Source: Sporothrix humicola (lineage: Eukaryota; Ascomycota; Sordariomycetes; Ophiostomatales; Ophiostomataceae). From it: a stretch of 64,000 nt of DNA. Each line of letters begins with the position of its first letter. The stretch's first letter is position 1. The notes beneath the pieces were generated by a model that worked only from the letters and a program-made list of their open reading frames with translations, searched no databases and was not told the DNA's origin. The position numbers were made by a program, and so were the translations under genes. The DNA is taken from contig WNYE01000018.1 of assembly GCA_021396245.1 (NCBI GenBank), forward strand, positions 372,001-436,000. The letters run 5' to 3'. Below, one piece after another: positions 21,201-31,742 of this stretch.

Positions 21201-21333
21201 CTCTACTTACCTTTTCTTGCAAGGTGAGCTGTCTTAGTATGTCTTCGATGTCAACACTCTTCTCCTGCAGTGTGAGCTGCCCCAATGTCTCTTGGACGAC
21301 GACACAAGTCTGGCTGGGTGCAGAAGGAGCCAT
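18276..21333 (-). CDS. GH3 beta-glucosidase with PA14 insert, intracellular type
   Basis: Seven exons on the minus strand: 21333-21211, 21112-20874, 20797-20582, 20504-20355, 20294-20238, 20161-19737 and 19651-18276. All six introns have GT..AG ends and the sum is 2586 nt (861 aa), in frame. The enzyme hydrolyses terminal beta-glucosides. The GH3 N-terminal barrel shows K-V-T-D-G-P-N-G-A-R-G, R-S-P-L-G-G-R-N-F-E-S-F-S-E-D-P, K-H-F-A-A-N-E-Q-E, and the nucleophile Asp (about D248) in L-I-M-S-D-Y-G-G-T. A PA14-like domain occupies about 404-560. The C-terminal domain includes F-G-S-G-L-S-Y-T-T-F and a fibronectin-III-like end. There is no signal peptide, so it probably acts on imported glucosides. 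It is divergent from a sugar permease across an 848-base shared promoter. The first exon carries a duplicated Q-L-T-L-Q-E-K. The start at 21333 (M-A-P-S-A-P-S-Q-T) is the least certain part. Confidence 0.9.
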
Positions 21334-21632
21334 CTTTCTTCGATAATTCGGGGTGGGTTCTGGTGAGTGCGAGAGGACCTGAAGCCAAAAGGGTGTTGGT
21401 AATAAACGTACCGGGGTTGCCATCGAGGGCAATGACACCCGAATATTTCATGACAGCAACCCCGGTACTTGTATGCCTAAAAGCTGTGCCCTCGGGATGT
21501 ATCAGCTTCGCGTCGGTATTTTGGACGCGCCCATCTCCGATGGTCGACTCGTTGTGCGTCCTTCTCCTCTTTCGTATGATTTGTTCGGGCCCAGACTTGA
21601 GATGACACTCGTGAAAAACGTGGTTGCAGCTC

Positions 21633-21647
21633 TATTTCCCCATGCGG
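21633..21647 (-). promoter_or_regulatory. Candidate regulator site CCGCATGGGGAAATA
   Basis: Minus-strand reading CCGCATGGGGAAATA. It shares 14 of 15 bases with the site at 21919-21933, and ATGGGGAAATA with the one at 24827-24840. The CCG/CGG flank resembles half-sites of Zn2Cys6 regulators; one is encoded at 27634. Confidence 0.4.
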
Positions 21648-21918
21648 ACGTAATTCCCCGTTGCTATTTCCCCAATCATCCTAGTCTCTCCGCAGGGCAA
21701 AAGGGCCACGGCGCGCGCTAAACATCCTGACATTCTCGCCGTACATGGCGGCTGTCCCCTTGTGGGGCCGATACGCCCACATGGTTTTCTCTAGAACAGA
21801 CCACAAAATTCCTGGCTCCCCGGATTTTCCCCAGTTTCCTCTTAGCATGGGATGGTTCTCTCGATATTTTCAAAACCGCAACATACCCCTCACACACCAT
21901 GCGAGGAGGCCAAGCCAT

Positions 21919-21933
21919 TATTTCCCCATCCGG
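21919..21933 (-). promoter_or_regulatory. Candidate regulator site CCGGATGGGGAAATA
   Basis: Second copy of the motif, 249 bases before the permease ATG and 586 bases before the GH3 ATG. It differs from the first copy at one base. Confidence 0.4.
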
Positions 21934-22181
21934 CTCTGCACCAGATTGCTCCGTATACCATTCCGACTTTGAGTATCGTCACAACCTCGTTGCTCGCCCA
22001 GCCGCTCTGGAGCAAGGCTTGAGTACATAATGGACGGTGAAGGCAACCTCGACATCCAACACAGGTGAGCAAACACAAAACATTCGGCCTTGTCACAACT
22101 CTGGCAATTTTTTTTCCTTTCATCCTTTTGCGGAACAATTACATACTTTAACTCTTGTTCTGTTCAACCTGGCCTCTCACC

Positions 22182-24145
22182 ATGGCGAGCGCAAACAACG
22201 AAGTGCCCGCTAAGATCAGCACCGAGGTAGCCGTGGTGGAGCTGGAAAACACCACAAACGACATGTCTACCCTGGCCAAAAACTTTGACGATCGCGAACT
22301 GGCGCAAAGCTTGACATCGGTCTTTTGGAATAATCCAAAAGCCATCGCATGGAGTAAGACCCGTCTCAATTATCTGTGTACACTCAATCCCTGCTCCCGA
22401 GTCTTCCGGGCTTCCCATATCATCTATCAGTTCCTCTCAAGCCAACACATACCACAGGTTGTTATATGCTTTTTACCGTTGTGTCGTGGGGATACGACGG
22501 TCTTTGCTCTGGTGTAAGTTGCTGCTACAGTTCTTTGCATAAACACAATCGAATGAAATCACCGCTCACCATGGTATGAAATTCAGATTGTCATCTCCCT
22601 TCCACAGTTCCGTGAGGACTATGGCACGTACTATGAAGGCGAATATGTCATTCCCGCAAAGTGGCAGTTGGCGTTTACTGCTGCCAGTCTCATCGGCCTG
22701 ATCATCGGTGGTGTTCCAGCTACAATAATCGCCAAAAAATGGGGACGCCGGCCGTGCTTGTGGTTCGGCTACTGTACGTTTTCTTGGGTGCCCTCATCAC
22801 AGAAATACTTTTTAAATACTTTTTTGTCAGTCTATACTAACCATTGTTTGCAGCCCTGACTGTGGCGGGCGTCTTCCTCCAGTGGTACTCACGTGGTAAC
22901 CTGCCCATGTTCTTCGGCAGTAAGCTGGTCTCCGGCTTCCCTCTCGGCATGTTCATCACCATCGCACCGACGTACTGTTCCGAGGTTGTCCCCCTGGCTA
23001 TACGTGGTGTCATGACCGCTGGCATGAACTGGTGCATCGTGCTGGGTCAGGTCATTGGCTACGGAGTCATGCGGCAGACCGCAGGTATCCAAGGACCCAA
23101 CTCTTACCGCATTCTGTTCGCCATGCAGTGGGGCTTTGCTGCCGTTGCCATCGCCATACTGCCATTCATGCCCGAGTCACCCTACTTTTATGTCATGATC
23201 AACGACCATAAGAAGGCCAGACACAGTGCGCGTAGGCTCCGGCCTGCAGACTTTGACATTGATGGCTGGCTCGCGAGCATCTCGTACTCCCTGACAGAAG
23301 GCGGACGCGTCCGCTCGGAAGCGTCGTTTTTTATGTGCTTCAAGGGAAGGAACCGCTATCGCACAATGGCGGCGGTCAGCGGATTCTTCATTCAGCAGAA
23401 CTCGGGCGTCACCTGGGTCCTCGGTTACATGGCGTACTTCATGGAGCTGAACGGCATGAGTACGAGCATGGCCTCGAACATCTCTTTTGCGCTCACCTGT
23501 GTAATGCTTTGCGGTAACATGGCTAGCTGGTTCATCCTCGAGAAAGCTGGACGCCGACCCTCTGCTGTCTACGGTAGGTCACCTTTCCTCTCACTCTTAT
23601 CTCTTCTCGACACGAATTGCTGATTCTTTTTTTTTTTTTTTTTTCACGTCTTCCCAGGCACCGCAGTATTGTCCGTATCCCTCTTGATGATTGGTATTCT
23701 TGCGCTGGTGCCCAATCGCAATGCTGTGTGGGCCCAAGTTGCCTTCATGGCCGTCTGGAGTTTTGTGTACCAGTCCACGATCGGCTCCGTTGCATGGCCC
23801 ATGCTCACCGAGATTTCCACCTCTGTGCTGCGTGCGCATACACAAGCTATATCAACTCTAGTTCAGGGCGTGGTTGGAACGACTTGGTCATTTGTCCTCC
23901 CGTACCTTGTTAATCCAGACGAGGCAAATCTGGAGGGGAAGATCGCCTTCATCTACGCCGGAATCCTGGGTGTTTGCGCTGTCGTCTCTTTCTTTATCAT
24001 ACCAGAGACGAAGGGACGGACCTTTGCCCAGGTGGACCTTCTGTTTCAGTCAGGCGTCCCGGCGAGAAAGTTTACGTCTGTGGAGATTGATGTACTCGAG
24101 TCTACGGAGCGCTGCGTCAGGGAGAAGGAGGTACCGCCTGTGTAG
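22182..24145 (+). CDS. MFS sugar permease (alpha-glucoside/hexose type), 540 aa
   Basis: Five exons: 22182-22353, 22458-22513, 22587-22773, 22854-23573 and 23658-24145, all with GT..AG introns and a total of 1623 nt. It is a plasma-membrane sugar/H+ symporter of the fungal sugar-porter family with about 12 membrane spans. Signatures: W-G-Y-D-G between the soluble N-terminus and TM1, A-K-K-W-G-R-R-P after TM2, P-E-S-P-Y-F-Y-V after TM6 (usual form PESPRWL), L-E-K-A-G-R-R-P in the second half, and P-E-T-K-G-R-T-F-A-Q-V-D-L-L-F-Q-S-G-V-P-A-R-K-F at the end. That ending is typical of the maltose/alpha-glucoside permease branch. Divergent from the GH3 gene, so import followed by intracellular hydrolysis is the simplest reading. 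Actual substrate not determinable; a di- or aryl-glucoside is favoured by context. Confidence 0.88.
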
Positions 24146-24826
24146 GGAGGGTGTCAATGATGTATATTATATCGGTTTTTCTCGGCCACTCCTGGCTATT
24201 AGCGACTAGCTAGACAGAATCCTCCAGGGGTAAAACTATCATATATGCAAGTGGGTAGAGTATCGTCAGACTGTACCTGTGCACCCGTCGCCAGCCGCCA
24301 CGCGGCGTTATGGTCGATTGATGCCTAGCGGGTGTGCCGTATAACTCAACTATGACGTCCAGGTATCCAAAGGGGTATTCCCAGTGACTCTCAGGGTATT
24401 GTTAGTACATAAGATCCAGAACCCTTTTCTCGAGCAGAGAGATGACTGGTGCTTCTTTACATACATGTTTAGATTTCTCTGCTTTCCGATATCCTCGCAA
24501 TATTAATTTATCCCTGGAATCCTTTTCTGTTCTGGGTTTCTATTTCAAAAAAAGAAAAAAAGAAAAAAAAAAAACCCCGGTCATGTTCCCTCTTATCTGC
24601 CAGTAATACAAGTAAAGAACAGGGTACAGAAGTCAACGTAGTCGGTTTGGATGAAGCCGCTGATAATACTCTAACCTCTTCAAACGTGAACTCGATAGAT
24701 GCCTTCAGCATGGCGTGGGTTTTTTTTGGCAGAAAATTTAGTACGACTTTTTGGAGCCAATACTTGGACCCCACAAAGAAACACCGTACCCACCCGAATG
24801 CATGGCGCTTCAATATTTATGATTTC

Positions 24827-24840
24827 TCCATGGGGAAATA
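24827..24840 (+). promoter_or_regulatory. Candidate regulator site TCCATGGGGAAATA
   Basis: Third instance of ATGGGGAAATA, here in the opposite orientation relative to the window, 370 bases upstream of the DHA1 transporter start. Confidence 0.35.
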
Positions 24841-25120
24841 GACCTGTCTCACGCGGTGAGAAGGTTTTGTCCTAAAGTTTCAATCATTTAAATGCGCCAA
24901 TTTGGGGTTAGAGCCATAGCTCCTTAAGGTGGACGCACCACACCGTCGGGGGCGCAATGTATTTCCGGCCCTTGACTATTTCGCCATTAAGTTGTCGGTC
25001 TCGGTCTCGGGTTCGCCAACCATTTCGCGTTTACGTCGTCGTACAGAGTACGTCAATCGAAATCAGACGTCAATGGCCCTGTGTCGTTACATTTTATTTC
25101 AGTTGTGCTGGCCATCGCCA

Positions 25121-25128
25121 TATAAATA
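25121..25128 (+). promoter_or_regulatory. TATA box of the DHA1 transporter gene
   Basis: TATAAATA begins 89 bases before the ATG at 25210, the normal spacing for a fungal TATA promoter with a short leader. Confidence 0.5.
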
Positions 25129-25209
25129 TAATCCAACAACGTAACTAAAATACTTGAGCTCTTGTGCGATCACCGTTGCTAGATTACTCGCCCATTCGCA
25201 ATTCACACC

Positions 25210-27016
25210 ATGGAGACAAAAGGAGAAACGTTGGCATCAGTTTCAGACGCCGTGTCTGTCTCGACGAGCGGCCAGGACACAGAAAGATCCATCGAGGCAC
25301 CGGCAGGCATCGAAGAGAAGCGTGATGAGATCCAGTTATCCCCCAAGCTTGCCTCAGACGAGCCCGCGATCGAAAAGGTGATACCAGAGGTGCAACATGA
25401 CACCGAAGCCGAAGTCGACTCAGCTTTTGTCGTTTGGTGGCAGCAGCCTGTCGAACAAGACCAGGAGAATCCCATGAATTGGACCACCTCCCGAAAATGG
25501 AGCATCATTGGCATGCTGTCTTTCATTACTTTTTTGACGTAAGGATTCCCTCTATCTTGTGTCGCTCGAACGAGAATTGTGATACTGAGGAAATGAAACG
25601 GCAATTGCTGATACTCGATTCCATATTTCAGGCCACTTGCGTCGTCTATGCTAGCTCCCGGTGTTCCACAACTACTTGCAGAGTTTGGTGTTACAAGTGA
25701 CACGCAATCGACTTTTGTCGTGTCAATTTTCGTTCTGGGCTTTGCATTCGGTCCTCTGGCAATTGCTCCCACAAGCGAGATTTATGGCCGCAATGTGGTA
25801 TACCACACCTGCAATAGCCTTTTTGTCGTCTTCACAATCCTGTGTGCCATTGCAAAAGACATCAACGCTCTTTTGGCGTATCGATTCTGTGCTGGCTTCA
25901 CTGGCGTTGCCGTCGTGACTTGCGGAGGCGGTACAATTGCTGATCTGATGCCCACTGAAAAGAGGGCTGGTGCCATGGCAATTTGGTCGTTGGGCCCCCT
26001 GCTCGGCCCTGTTCTAGGTCCTGTGGCGGCCGGCTTCCTGGTTGAGGCAGCTGGTTGGCGTTGGGTGTTCAGGGTGATTGCGATCGCGGTGAGTAAAAGA
26101 CCCTTTTATTCGAACGGTTGTCGGTTCGCGTCTGGCCGCAATGTCTGCACCTCACTAACAGAAATAATTTGTTCACAATTAGGCGGGACTGGCTACGTTC
26201 CTTTCTTTCTTCATCCTTCGCGAGACATATGCCCCAGTAATTCTGCGAAAGAAGGCAGCTAGGCTCCAGAAAGAGACCGGCGACAGTAGGTACCGTTCCA
26301 AGCTAGACACTTTCAGCAGTCGTAAAGAGGTCTTCGGCAAAGCCATCATCCGTCCAGCCAATATGTTTTGCCGCTCTCCAGTCGTTGCTGCCATGTGCAT
26401 ATACATTGCCATCATGTACGGCCTTCTCTACATCTTGTTCACGACCTTTACCTTTGTCTACCGGGACAACTACGGCTTCTCTTCCATTGGCGCCGGTCTG
26501 TCATTTATACCTGCCGGTGTTGGGAACGTTTTGGGTGTGGCCTACTCGGGCATACTCTCAGATCGGATTGTCAAGCGTATCAAGAGGCACGGTCGTGTTC
26601 CCCGCCCGGAAGATCGCCTCCATGTCTTGCTCACCGTCCCAGCGTCTCTGCTCCTGCCGTTGGGACTAATTGTGTATGGATGGACTGCCGACAAGCATGT
26701 TCACTGGATTGTCCCCATGATTGGCACGGGCGTGATGGGTGTTGGTATGATCGGCGTCATGATGTGCGCGCAGACATACCTCGTTGATGCCTACACGGTG
26801 CATGCAGCCTCGGTGATGGCAGCAAACTCCTTCCTTCGAAGTATTCTTGGCGCCTTATTGCCGCTATGTGGCTTGCAGCTGTACGACGCCATCGGTCTCG
26901 GTTGGGGAAACACTCTGCTGGGTGGCATTGCATTGGCCTTTGCACCTCTTTTATGGCTACTAAGAGTCTTCGGCGAGCAGATTCGGACGAGTCCGAGGTA
27001 CCAAGTCAATTTCTGA
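25210..27016 (+). CDS. MFS multidrug antiporter, DHA1 type, 539 aa
   Basis: Three exons: 25210-25538, 25632-26088 and 26183-27016 (1620 nt in frame). It is an H+ antiporter of the DHA1 (12-span) branch that expels small organic compounds. A ~95-residue acidic cytosolic N-terminus ends at N-P-M-N-W-T-T-S-R-K-W, the family's junction before TM1. Motifs: E-I-Y-G-R-N-V-V-Y after TM2 and S-L-G-P-L-L-G-P-V-L-G-P-V-A-A-G in TM5, the antiporter motif C. The central loop (E-T-Y-A-P-V-I-L-R-K-K-A-A-R-L) matches the family. Its position between a sugar permease and a regulator suggests efflux of a product or toxic aglycone released by the beta-glucosidase. The true substrate is unknown. Confidence 0.9.
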
Positions 27017-27046
27017 GGATTTTATGTAGCAAATTTGAAGTAAACA

Positions 27047-27052
27047 ATAAAA
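27047..27052 (+). terminator. Polyadenylation signal of the DHA1 gene
   Basis: AATAAA lies 31 bases after the TGA of the transporter gene in an AT-rich flank. Confidence 0.4.
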
Positions 27053-27633
27053 AGTAAAAGCCTCATAATTGCTGATGGAGTGAGCCAAGTTTATCGTCTT
27101 TTCTCTTTTTGTAGACCGGGTCTGTATTGTTTCACCGAAAAGAAAAAGTCCATCACAGGGTTTGTGGCTTTAGGGGCCAATTTGCATACTTATATATTTA
27201 TAAAATGAAGGACGAGATGTTGTAAAAGAGAAACCATCACGACGCAATTTTGATTGTCCATCTAAGTCTTTCGATTTCGCAAGTTCAAACATCCATCAAG
27301 ACAACCTATTCCGTACCTGTGGCTCTGTTTTACACACCTGACCAAGTCTTGCACCTTTCTGGATTCGGCTAAAGCGTTGTAGTGGTTGCATTTGGCGTGT
27401 CTCTCCTGTGCCTGTCAACTGAGGGGAAGTATTTTAAACCCCGTCTCCTCCGCACCACGCCGCACGTCAACCCCAGGACGGAAAGTGCATAATTTCGATA
27501 TCTTGATATCTTGATACATCACCATAACTTCCAAAGCCAACCACCTGAATAACTAGCTGTCTTGTGACATATAGCGGCCGAGTATACCGCAGACTGCCAT
27601 TCCTGTCGACGTCCTGTCTTCAACTTGACACCC
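27053..27633. other. Promoter region of the Zn2Cys6 regulator
   Basis: About 580 bases without coding frames. It contains GGGGAAGTATTTT (27423-27435), loosely like the cluster motif, and a short direct repeat GATATCTTGATATCTTGATA near 27496-27516. No other signal seen. Confidence 0.4.
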
Positions 27634-29718
27634 ATGTCAGTCAACCCTCGCTCTTGCGATGCTTGTCGTGTTGCAAAGGTGCGCTGTGTAGCCCGTCTAC
27701 TTCGGCATGAAGACCATGCCGATGCGTTTGGTGACGAGGGGGAGTCACCACTATCGGCCCCGACTTGCGAGAGATGTGCTGCGCGCGGTGGACTGTGCAC
27801 CTTCAGCTTGCCACTCAAGCGCCGAGGACCCAAACCGAGGTATGTACCCCCGTTATGCTCGTTCCATAAACTCTACCATCCTTCACAACATGCCTTGCCA
27901 GATATCTCGCTAATGGCAGAGCTTCGCTGACCTCTGCATTTTTCTCCGAAAAGGCAGCAACGTTCCGTTTCGTATCCGTTTTCGACGTTCAACGTCTCTG
28001 AATGGTCGGTGCCAAGTCCCAGCTTCACAGCAACCGACGAAGCCAGCCCGGCCGAGAGCCAAAACCTTAATCCCGCCTCCGAGAAAGTCACTTCACCTAC
28101 CAGCAGCTGTCTCCCAGAATATGCGGTGCATAGTCCTGGGGCGGCAGCCATGAGCTTGTCCGTGAGCTCTTCACGCTGGGTGTTGTCGACTGACCGGATC
28201 TGCTCCCGACGTGTCTTTGATGTCATGATGCAGGATTTTCTCGACTTGCAATATCCTCTGATGCCCCTTTTCCACCGACCGTCTTTTCGCAGCGATCTGG
28301 ATGCCGGAAGGGAGACTACCGACGCAACCTTCTTTAGTCTTCTGGTGACCATGTGCGCGGCGCTTGTTGCCAACGTGCCTAGCACATTCTCAAAATACAA
28401 TGCAATGGACGGCTGCTTCTTTTACCAAACGCGGTCCGATATGGTCAACCACTGTCACGATGTCGTGATGCAACTACGCCGGCCAGAATATTCATACCAG
28501 ACGACGCACGAGAAGTGGTGCATTGCCTATTTATTAGGTGTGGCACACGGTAACCTCCACCATCGAACGTGCTCAATGATGCTGTCTGCCGAGGCCGACC
28601 ATCATCTACGGCAGATGCAACGGTACCATATGACCAGCCAGCCTCCTCACTCTAACATTGAGCTTCAGCTGCATCGCAAGGCAATCTGCTTGAGCACGAT
28701 TGGCTACTTGTATGTTCCCTGTCATTATTTGCCACCAACGTTAACTTTCTTTTCTGTTGTTCTCATATCCCCCTTGAAATGACCTGAAAGTAATATGCTC
28801 ACCCGAAAACAGCCACAGGGTCGAGATAGACCCCAACGAGCCGCCATTTATCAACGAAGTGAAGATGTCAAGTCTTGATTACTGGAAACAGTCTCTACTG
28901 GAATTGGATGACGAGTACATTTTTGTGGACGACATTTTGCCCAACGAAGATCAGAAGACGTCATTGGCCACAGGGCTGAAAGTGCTTACCCACTTGTATG
29001 ACCTGGCGTGGGAGACCAGACAGCTCTACAGGGACATGCAAGTGGCAGACAGCGGTACGCCTGCCTCATTTACCGCACAACAAAGGTATCTCGACCTGCT
29101 CAAGGCGGGCTTCGAGAAGCAGAAGCACGCACTGGATAACGTGCCCAAGGAGTTTGACGAGTGGACAATAAGTAGCAGCCAACCACAGGAAACCGACCCC
29201 GTCTTGGCACGCCAGTTTGAAATCATGCGGGCAAATATACGCGTCACACACTTGTGGCTACAGAGTCTGATCTTTGAAGACATTGTCTCCCTCTCGACAA
29301 AAGGCATGCTATCCCCCAGGGACCAGGTGTCAGAGGCAACAGTCAATCTCCGAAGTCTTTGGAACGACCGAGAAAATATATGCCGTCAACTCCTTCACGT
29401 TCTATATAACATTTCGCACGATAACCTCGCGCCCAATGGATCATCACTTGTTCGTTTTCTCCTCAGACAGTCTTCTGGGGTTCATTTTGACTAACTATTT
29501 CCTTCCTGTAGGTACATAAGATACGGGTCGTAGCAGCAACACTGGTTGACTGTCCGTTTGAGCTTCAAGGCTCCATTGCCCGGCAAGCACATTCATATAT
29601 TCAAGCTTTCGCAAATTTGTTATCTACTTTAGACGGTGCGGACGATACGGGACTCTCGTCAAATATGTGGACAAACCTGGACCAGTATGAGCGGCGTGCT
29701 GTGCCTGACTTTTGTTAA
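27634..29718 (+). CDS. Zn(II)2Cys6 transcription factor, 601 aa
   Basis: Four exons: 27634-27839, 27954-28709, 28813-29449 and 29512-29718 (1806 nt in frame). Three introns have standard donors; the last uses GTTCGT. The DNA-binding binuclear cluster has Cys at 8, 11, 18, 45, 48 and 55, followed by the basic linker L-K-R-R-G-P-K-P-R. The loop between the third and fourth Cys is 26 residues, longer than the usual 5-16. A fungal transcription-factor middle homology region follows (around 125-420), with Q-Y-P-L-M-P-L-F-H-R-P-S-F and a T-I-G-Y-F-H-R junction. The C-terminal end, V-R-V-V-A-A-T-L-V-D-C-P, is typical of sugar-utilisation activators of the maltose type. As the last gene of the 16-30 kb run it is the obvious candidate for its pathway-specific regulator (inference). 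Confidence 0.85.
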
Positions 29719-31742
29719 ATTATATATACACATATTTTTGAAGAAAAAACAAAAACAAAAAGAAAACAAGGTACGTCGTTACTTATGCCTCTAGACTTAT
29801 ATTGTTCACTTTTAATTTTTTCGAATTTTTATATTTCTCAACCTAGAATAATATTTTACCTGCGTGCTCGTTCCCGTGCATTTTTCATTATTTATCGACT
29901 TGGCCCAAATATGCCATTTTCGATATTCACGTTTCTTTTTTTCTTTCCCCCCCGTCCCTGTATAATGACGAGGCTAATCAAAGTGCGAAATCAGAGAGCA
30001 GACGAACCTTAGCTAGCTAAGGATTATCGAGGTAAAGTACCATCGCTCGTGATAAGTGCGAATCTGACCGTAGACACCAACGTGGTTGTAGACAACATAC
30101 GCAACTGTGTCTTCCATGCTGGGCAATGAAGCATGGCTGCTGCTGTTAGCGCGAGCGAATTGGATGATCTTGAACAAGTAGAGAAGACCTTGTAGAGAAG
30201 ACCAAAGTTGGTCTTGAAATTCCGATCAAGTCACTGTCACGCAAGACATTGCACGCATGCAGCGGAGTGGGAGGCTCTAGGTTTTGCCCTTCTCACACAA
30301 GACATGCCCGTTATTGCATGCAAACCTCGCCGACCTAGCTCGAACGGTGGAAGTGCTCCGTCTGATGTTTGTGCTTTCTTGCTCGGCAATTGCATGTTTC
30401 CTTGTTCGTTGTTTCGTTGTTTCCTTATTTCTTTGTTTCCTTGTTTCCTCTGAGCATATGATGTAATTGGTCTGACCGACCATCCCCAAGATCTGGGCGC
30501 TTTCTAGCGCGAAAGCAAACCGCTCTGCTGGTGTCGGAGTCTTTGGTCCTTAATCCATCGCGTGGTGAAGCTAAGGCGTCGTCTCGATCGTCACCACAAA
30601 AGGCTGGATCGGCGTTGGTGCGGGATGTTGACAGGTTTGATGTTGAGTAGTGACTGAAATACTCATGTACATGTGCGGAGTACGGTCAGTGGCAAGACTG
30701 ATGTGGAATCCATCACCACCGATTGAGCATTGTTTGCGAAATTGTCGCCGTACTGTCAGACTGCTGAGAGACTAGGCTGCTGAACACTGAGCTCCTAGCA
30801 CCCCATTGCGTTAGCAGCAACAGTGTGTACGGGTACTCGGTAGCAATTACCTGGGAATTCCTGATTGACTCCCGGAGCCACGCGCATCCGAAGCTCAGTA
30901 GCGCCGCCCGGCTTTTGGGGCATCCGGCACACTAGACCGGATCGAGGATGTCACTTTTGGCACTTCTGTCACTTTGTTCACCTTTGTCCGCATTTGCCTT
31001 TGCGGTCAACACGACCGCTAGACCGGTCTCAGTGCACATGGCTCCAGGCCCTAGGCCCTATTGACTTTATGTACTGACATATTGACGTATTGACGGCTCT
31101 GAGAGATGGCACTGCCTCTGCTTAAGTTTAAGGCTTGGCGATCTTCCGCGCGGATATGCCAGCTTCCGAGAGGACAAAGGCAATCAACAGTGATCAAAAA
31201 CAGTTATCAAAGACAGCGATCAACAAACAGTGATCACAAACAGTGGTGATAATCGTGGGGATCGGTGATTGGTGATCGGTGCTTGCAGACCGACCGACTG
31301 TCCGTCTGATGCCTTTCTCTGTACGTCGCAAGCGGAGAAACAAATGGGCCGGTGGTTTGTCTTTTGTCTGGATGAATGATTCCGCTTCCAACATGTCAAT
31401 ATTTCTGGCGGACGAGTGCCCGAATGCTAGAATGCTAGAACGAATGCGGTCATGGTCATGGTCGAGAGGCGGCAGTGGCAGTTGCCGGAAAGGTTGCTTG
31501 CCATGATGACGATGACGGCGAAGAGTTTCGATCTGGGCTGGGGTTGGCTTTGTTTTCTGGTTTGTCATATTTTGTCTGGCTATATATATGCGCTGCGAGG
31601 GAGCTGCTTATCATGATGAAACAGACACAGAAATCAGAATACGATCTCCATTCCTCTCAAGTCTCAAGATATCCCTTGACCATCATCCCGAAAACTCTCT
31701 TCCAGCCTCCCCATATCACATACCACCTACACCTCACTCGTC
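29719..31742. other. Gene-free region upstream of the ferritin-like gene
   Basis: About 2 kb without credible coding frames. It contains a T/C repeat of the TTTCCTTGTTTCC type around 30405-30450, AT-rich sequence at 29710-29960, and a run of near-direct repeats (ACTGACATATTGACGTATTGACG) near 31073-31095. The right end is the promoter of the gene at 31743. Confidence 0.5.
31581..31590 (+). promoter_or_regulatory. TATA box of the ferritin-like gene
   Basis: TATATATATG, 162 bases before the ATG at 31743. Confidence 0.5.

Larger units (their letters stand above)
21334..22181. promoter_or_regulatory. Bidirectional promoter, GH3 beta-glucosidase / sugar permease
   Basis: 848 bases between two divergent start codons. 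It contains two near-identical sites, TATTTCCCCATGCGG (21633-21647) and TATTTCCCCATCCGG (21919-21933), plus a half-similar TATTTCCCCAAT (21665-21676) and ATTTTCCCCAG (21824-21834). This repetition in a shared promoter suggests common regulation. No coding frame seen. Confidence 0.6.
24146..25209. other. Intergenic region with promoter of the DHA1 transporter
   Basis: A 1064-base stretch with an interrupted A-rich tract at 24547-24573. It holds the candidate regulator site at 24827-24840 and a TATA box at 25121. No coding frame accepted. Confidence 0.55.
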
